Source: Streptomyces sp. DSM 110735 (GTDB taxonomy: Bacteria; Actinomycetota; Actinomycetes; Streptomycetales; Streptomycetaceae). From it: DNA of 64,000 bases. The position numbers were made by a program, and so were the translations under genes. The stretch spans positions 21,361-85,360 of the forward strand of contig NZ_JACYHF010000025.1 of NCBI RefSeq assembly GCF_016482685.1, written 5' to 3'. The notes beneath the pieces are model-generated. The model saw only the letters and a list, made by a program, of their open reading frames with translations, ran no database searches and was not told where the DNA came from. The first letter of the stretch is position 1. Every line of letters starts with the position of its first letter. Below, piece by piece: positions 61,999 through 64,000 of this stretch.

Positions 61999-63798
61999 TT
62001 GTCGACCGCCATCGTCACCGGTCAGCCGGTACCCGGATCGTCTCTCGAAAGCGATCTGCGGTCCCTCGGCTTCGACGTGCGTGTGGCCGCCGACGCCTCC
62101 GAGGCCGAGACCCTGCTCGCGACCGTCCCGGCCAGCCACCGCGTCGCCCTGGTCGACGCCCGCTTCGTCGGCCACCCGCACGCGCTGCGCCTCGGTCTGA
62201 CCGACCCCCGCTTCCCGCTCGCCGCCGTACCCGGCGCCGTCACCGCGCAGGCCACCGCCCGCCAGGCGCTCAGCCGCGCCCTGACCCGCGAGACCACCGC
62301 GGGCGGCGGCACCGCCGTCGCCGTGGACAGCCTGCCCGACCGCCTGGTCACCGCCCTGGACGCCGACTACGGCGAGGTCCACCGCCCCGAGCTGGGCAGC
62401 CTCGTCGCCACCGTCCCCGCCGACCCCCAGACCCGCAACGAGGCCCGGCAGGCCGTCGCCGCCGTCGACGACGAGGCCGTACGCCTGAGGTCCGCCGTGA
62501 AGTCCCGGGACGGCTTCTTCACCACCTACTGCATCAGCCCGTACTCGCGCTACATCGCCCGCTGGTGCGCCCGCCGGGGTCTGACCCCGAACCAGGTCAC
62601 CACCGCCTCGCTGCTCACCGCGCTCATAGCGGCGGCCTCGGCCGCGACGGGCACCCGCGCCGGATTCGTCGCCGCCGGTGTCCTGCTGATCGCCTCCTTC
62701 GTGCTGGACTGCACCGACGGCCAGCTCGCCCGCTACTCCCTGCAGTACTCCACCCTCGGCGCCTGGCTCGACGCCACCTTCGACCGCGCCAAGGAGTACG
62801 CCTACTACGCCGGTCTCGCCCTCGGCGCGGCCCGCGGCGGCGACGACGTCTGGGCCCTCGCGCTCGGCGCGATGATCCTCCAGACCTGCCGCCACGTCGT
62901 GGACTTCTCCTTCAACGAGGCCAACCACGACGCCACCGCCAACACCAGCCCCACCGCCGCCCTCTCCGGACGGCTCGACAGCGTCGGCTGGACCGTGTGG
63001 CTGCGCCGGATGATCGTCCTGCCCATCGGCGAACGCTGGGCCATGATCGCCGTCCTCACCGCCGCGACCACGCCCCGCATCACCTTCTACGTGCTCCTGA
63101 TCGGCTGCGCGCTGGCCGCGACGTACACCACGGCGGGCCGCGTGCTGCGCTCGGTGACCCGCAAGGCCAGGCGCACCGACCGCGCCGCCCAGGCGCTGGC
63201 GGACCTCACCGACAGCGGTCCCCTCACCCGGCTGCTCACCCGGGGGCGGCCGGGCAAGGTCAGGCTCACGGTCCTGGCCCCCCTCTGCGCCGCTCTCGGC
63301 GCCGTGGTCCTGGTCGGGTCGGCCGCGCTGTTCGGGGCGAGCTGGACGTTCGTCGTCGCCGCCGGTCTCTACGTCCTGTTCTCCGCCGAGGCCGTCGAGC
63401 GTCCCCTCAAGGGCGCCCTCGACTGGCTGGTCCCGCCGTTCTTCCGGGCCGCCGAATACAGCACGGTCCTGATCCTCGCGGCGAAGGCCGACGTACCGGG
63501 AGCCCTTCCGGCGGCGTTCGGGCTGGTCGCGGCCGTCGCCTACCATCACTACGACACGGTGTACCGCATCCGCGGCGGCGCCGGCGCGCCGCCCGCGTGG
63601 CTCGTGTGCGCCACCGGCGGTCAGGAGGGGCGGGTCCTGCTCGTCGCCGTCCTCGCCGCGCTGCTGACCGCCTCGCAGTTCACCGTCGCGCTCACGGTCC
63701 TCGCCGTGGTCATCGCCTTGCTGGTGCTCGCCGAGAGCATCCGCTTCTGGGTGTCCGCAGGGGCGCCCGCCGTTCACGACGAAGGAGAAACCGCATGA
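61999..63798 (+). CDS. CDP-alcohol phosphatidyltransferase with N-terminal domain
   Basis: A 599-residue membrane enzyme. Residues 1-165 are a soluble alpha/beta domain (VAADASEAETLLATVPASHRVALVDARFVGHPHALRLGL) that resembles a degenerate nucleotidyltransferase. The rest has several membrane helices with the complete CDP-alcohol motif DCTDGQLARYSLQ-(x)-GAWLDATFD (DxxDGxxARx8GxxxDxxxD). It joins a CDP-activated polyol to an alcohol acceptor. The start is TTG 61999 with GGGAG upstream. ATGA couples it to a nucleotidyltransferase gene, resembling CTP:inositol-1-P cytidylyltransferase/DIPP-synthase pairs or polyol-phosphate polymer synthesis. Confidence 0.88.
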   Translation: MSTAIVTGQPVPGSSLESDLRSLGFDVRVAADASEAETLLATVPASHRVALVDARFVGHPHALRLGLTDPRFPLAAVPGAVTAQATARQALSRALTRETTAGGGTAVAVDSLPDRLVTALDADYGEVHRPELGSLVATVPADPQTRNEARQAVAAVDDEAVRLRSAVKSRDGFFTTYCISPYSRYIARWCARRGLTPNQVTTASLLTALIAAASAATGTRAGFVAAGVLLIASFVLDCTDGQLARYSLQYSTLGAWLDATFDRAKEYAYYAGLALGAARGGDDVWALALGAMILQTCRHVVDFSFNEANHDATANTSPTAALSGRLDSVGWTVWLRRMIVLPIGERWAMIAVLTAATTPRITFYVLLIGCALAATYTTAGRVLRSVTRKARRTDRAAQALADLTDSGPLTRLLTRGRPGKVRLTVLAPLCAALGAVVLVGSAALFGASWTFVVAAGLYVLFSAEAVERPLKGALDWLVPPFFRAAEYSTVLILAAKADVPGALPAAFGLVAAVAYHHYDTVYRIRGGAGAPPAWLVCATGGQEGRVLLVAVLAALLTASQFTVALTVLAVVIALLVLAESIRFWVSAGAPAVHDEGETA

Positions 63799-64000
63799 TC
63801 GGCCTCGTGCTGGCGGCCGGCGCCGGACGGCGTCTGCGCCCCTACACCGACACGCTGCCCAAGGCGCTCGTGCCGGTCGGACCGGAGGGCGACGAGGAGT
63901 CGCTCACCGTTCTCGACCTCACCCTGGGCAACTTCGCCGAGGTGGGTCTGACCGAGGTCGGTGTCATCGTCGGTTACCGCAAGGAAGCCGTGTACGCCCG
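63795..64000 (+). CDS. Sugar- or polyol-phosphate nucleotidyltransferase (5' part)
   Basis: The first 68 codons of a gene that leaves the window. MIGLVLAAGAGRRLRPYTDTLPKALVPVG is the NTP-transferase signature (GxGxRxx...PK), followed by VLDLTLGNFAEVGLTEVGVIVGY. GAAGGAG lies before ATG 63795, whose ATGA overlaps the upstream stop. It probably makes the CDP-activated substrate for the preceding enzyme. Confidence 0.88.
   Translation, partial: MIGLVLAAGAGRRLRPYTDTLPKALVPVGPEGDEESLTVLDLTLGNFAEVGLTEVGVIVGYRKEAVYA

Noticed and set aside
61907..62200. Small gene starting ATG 61907 before the CDP-alcohol transferase
   Set aside because: It has no ribosome site, has Arg/Pro-rich content, and overlaps the transferase gene in another frame.

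Overview
The window is high-GC actinomycete DNA and looks like a Streptomyces chromosome arm. It contains a short WhiB-type protein, an SsgA-like sporulation protein, a DUF2510 protein, an HATPase anti-sigma-like protein, and very strong GC3 codon bias. It reads as ordinary core and accessory chromosome with one small foreign island. Gene order (divergent DNA ligase and LigD polymerase, Wbl, desaturase, ABC-F, SsgA-like, thiolase and fatty-oxidation complex, idi, CDF) resembles, from memory, the S. coelicolor SCO67xx region. I could not run a comparison.

Layout. 1-5.8 kb: an alpha-glucan uptake and breakdown cluster, with the tail of a binding protein, two ABC permeases, a GH13 alpha-glucosidase and a secreted GH87-type alpha-1,3-glucanase. 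5.9-10.4 kb: a LURP-one/scramblase-like protein, a PAP2-DMT pair facing a TetR regulator across a five-fold 16-bp iteron array, and a DUF2510 membrane protein. 10.7-16.8 kb: a LuxR-type large ATPase that lacks its HTH, a 163-bp foldback element, a divergent ATP-dependent ligase and LigD-polymerase pair (NHEJ type, no Ku seen), and a LacI regulator. 16.9-25.6 kb: VOC protein, Wbl, acyl-ACP desaturase with a repeated operator, an ABC-F protein with a candidate RNA switch, SsgD-like protein, small Rho_N-like protein, YciI, endonuclease V, a threonine-dehydratase-like enzyme, and a LysR gene broken by a second copy of the foldback element.

25.65-29.53 kb: a 3.9-kb lower-GC island bounded by 39-bp direct repeats of the LysR 3' end. 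It carries small hypothetical genes, a Nudix gene and an XRE/TPR regulator, three of them with single-base frameshifts. 29.5-35.7 kb: fatty-acid beta-oxidation (saccharopine-dehydrogenase-like enoyl reductase, alpha-methylacyl-CoA racemase, FadA, FadB). 35.8-44.4 kb: GlxA/DJ-1 pair, small membrane and VOC proteins, GNAT, MerR, an amino-acid permease, an internally deleted macrodomain coupled to a PfkB kinase, and a 2H phosphoesterase. 44.4-54.4 kb: two secreted peptidases, two MOSC proteins, an HxlR-peroxiredoxin fusion divergent from an O-methyltransferase, an unidentified protein and a second ABC-F. 54.4-64 kb: Tex, a 40-residue protein, enoyl-CoA hydratase, HATPase, IPP isomerase, CDF transporter, GalE, and the start of a CDP-alcohol phosphotransferase/nucleotidyltransferase operon.

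The most unusual signals are non-coding. Four genes carry tandem duplications of their own translation-start region. In three of them the spacing between duplicated starts is 2 mod 3, so tiny upstream ORFs terminate in an ATGA overlap with the real start. Other signals are the CTAG-targeted foldback element sitting exactly in a shared pair of stop codons, mutually exclusive hairpins before the first ABC-F gene, and the flanked island.
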